This document shows, one piece after another, positions 30,565-30,942 of a stretch of 30,942 nucleotides of DNA. Location: the NCBI GenBank assembly GCA_910580075.1, contig CAJTVR010000053.1, forward strand, positions 1 to 30,942, given 5' to 3'. This DNA comes from an uncultured Eubacterium sp. (GTDB lineage Bacteria; Bacillota; Clostridia; Lachnospirales; Lachnospiraceae). How positions within the stretch are numbered: position 1 is the stretch's first letter; each line of letters opens with the position of its first letter. Made by a program: the position numbers and the translations under genes. The notes under the pieces were generated by a model. The model saw only the letters and a list, made by a program, of their open reading frames with translations. It searched no databases and was not told the DNA's origin.

Positions 30565-30890
30565 GCTGGTACCGGATGAATTTTATATACCTGTCCGGCG
30601 GGCACTGGATGTATGGGTGTATCTTCCCGGATGTTTTCCAGGCAGGTGCCGCAGCCCGGCATCCAGGCGTATATTCTGCCGCAGCCGGCCGGACAGTCTT
30701 ATGTGTCTTCCCGAATGCCATTTTCCAGCCGTGTTTCGGAATATGTCTTAAAATGCCGTCCGGCTGGCAGGACTGCCGCACAGAACCAGATGGATGTGTC
30801 AGATAAATTTCTTACAGCCGGGCAGCAGCATAAAACCAGTAACCGGCAGACAGATACATAAGCGTATCCAGTGCCAGCCAGGCGGATAAA

Positions 30891-30942
30891 CTTTTTCCTT
30901 TTTTTGTGACTCCGGAGAACAGTTAGAAATTCTTAATTTTCT
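30891..30942 (+). repeat. Copy (iv) of the window-end repeat family, truncated by the window
   Basis: It reads CTTTTTCCTTTTTTTGTGAC, TCCGGAGAACAG, TTAGAAATTC, TTAATTTTCT, the inverse of copy (iii) with one or two changes. It lacks the CGGAGACA end found in copies (i)-(iii). Confidence 0.85.

Larger units (their letters stand above)
30160..30942. other. Right-end non-coding region rich in repeats
   Basis: This 783-bp stretch has no gene I can support. From left: thyX leader, a 33-bp tandem duplication, repeat copy (ii), a 143-bp GC-rich core with the hairpin arms GGTGCCTG (30381-30388) and CAGGCACC, copy (iii) inverted, a 320-bp segment bounded by the inverted pair GGCACTGGAT (30601-30610) and ATCCAGTGCC (30866-30875), and copy (iv) cut by the window end. 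Confidence 0.7.

Noticed and set aside
30389..30781. Overlapping open frames on both strands near the right end
   Set aside because: They cross the inverted repeats and each other, lack ribosome sites and show no domain.
1..30942. tRNA, rRNA or integrase attachment sites
   Set aside because: None was recognised on either strand by eye; a dedicated search was not possible.

Overview
The window reads as chromosome of a low-to-mid GC anaerobic Firmicute, most likely a gut Lachnospiraceae relative. The evidence is the gene order uvrC-hprK-murB-rapZ-whiA, split transketolase subunits, ThyX instead of ThyA, GGAGG-type ribosome sites and sigma-A promoters. The genus cannot be fixed from sequence alone. 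Twenty-four protein genes or remnants are called. All but two (the 86-residue zinc-ribbon gene and a sugar-binding lipoprotein) lie on the minus strand. No rRNA, tRNA, CRISPR array or intact transposase was seen.

Layout, left to right. (a) 1-5262: a decayed sugar locus. It holds a protein with two apparently degenerate Mrr-like nuclease domains, a GH32 fructosidase, a LacI-type regulator broken by a one-base frameshift at a run of seven T, a 92-residue scar of an ABC sugar permease that begins exactly at the U-tract of the fba terminator, and intact fba. (b) 5263-5993: a small zinc-ribbon gene on the plus strand with a hairpin terminator in its leader. (c) 5994-17950: a long housekeeping series transcribed leftwards: ftsH, uvrC, hprK, M18 aminopeptidase, murB, rapZ, whiA, lipid kinase. 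(d) 18377-20411: a second zinc-ribbon/HTH gene followed by pyrG. (e) 20665-21795: an orphan YtfQ-like sugar-binding lipoprotein. (f) 22026-26610: a pentose cassette, transaldolase, transketolase N and C subunits, L-ribulose-5-phosphate 4-epimerase and aldose epimerase, behind a strong promoter and a leader of about 210 nt. (g) 27293-30159: a thyX variant followed by a GH36 alpha-galactosidase. (h) 30160-30942: non-coding DNA full of inverted copies of a repeat that also occurs, inverted, at positions 1-67.

The most unusual item is FtsH. An apparently normal AAA+ protease of about 620 residues carries about 440 extra C-terminal residues, mostly some 33 imperfect PGQPGGxQN units. A second theme is imperfect tandem duplication at gene junctions: 82 bp after murB, 83 bp three times after hprK, 36 bp at ftsH/uvrC, 38 bp three times after the transaldolase gene, 33 bp before thyX. 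A third is a family of about 70-bp inverted repeats at both window ends.

Functionally, the GH32 enzyme, GH36 enzyme, binding protein, mutarotase, AraD, transketolase/transaldolase and Fba form a chain from plant oligosaccharides and pentoses to glycolysis. HprK supplies catabolite control. The ftsH-to-whiA block covers membrane proteolysis, DNA repair, wall precursor synthesis and division control.
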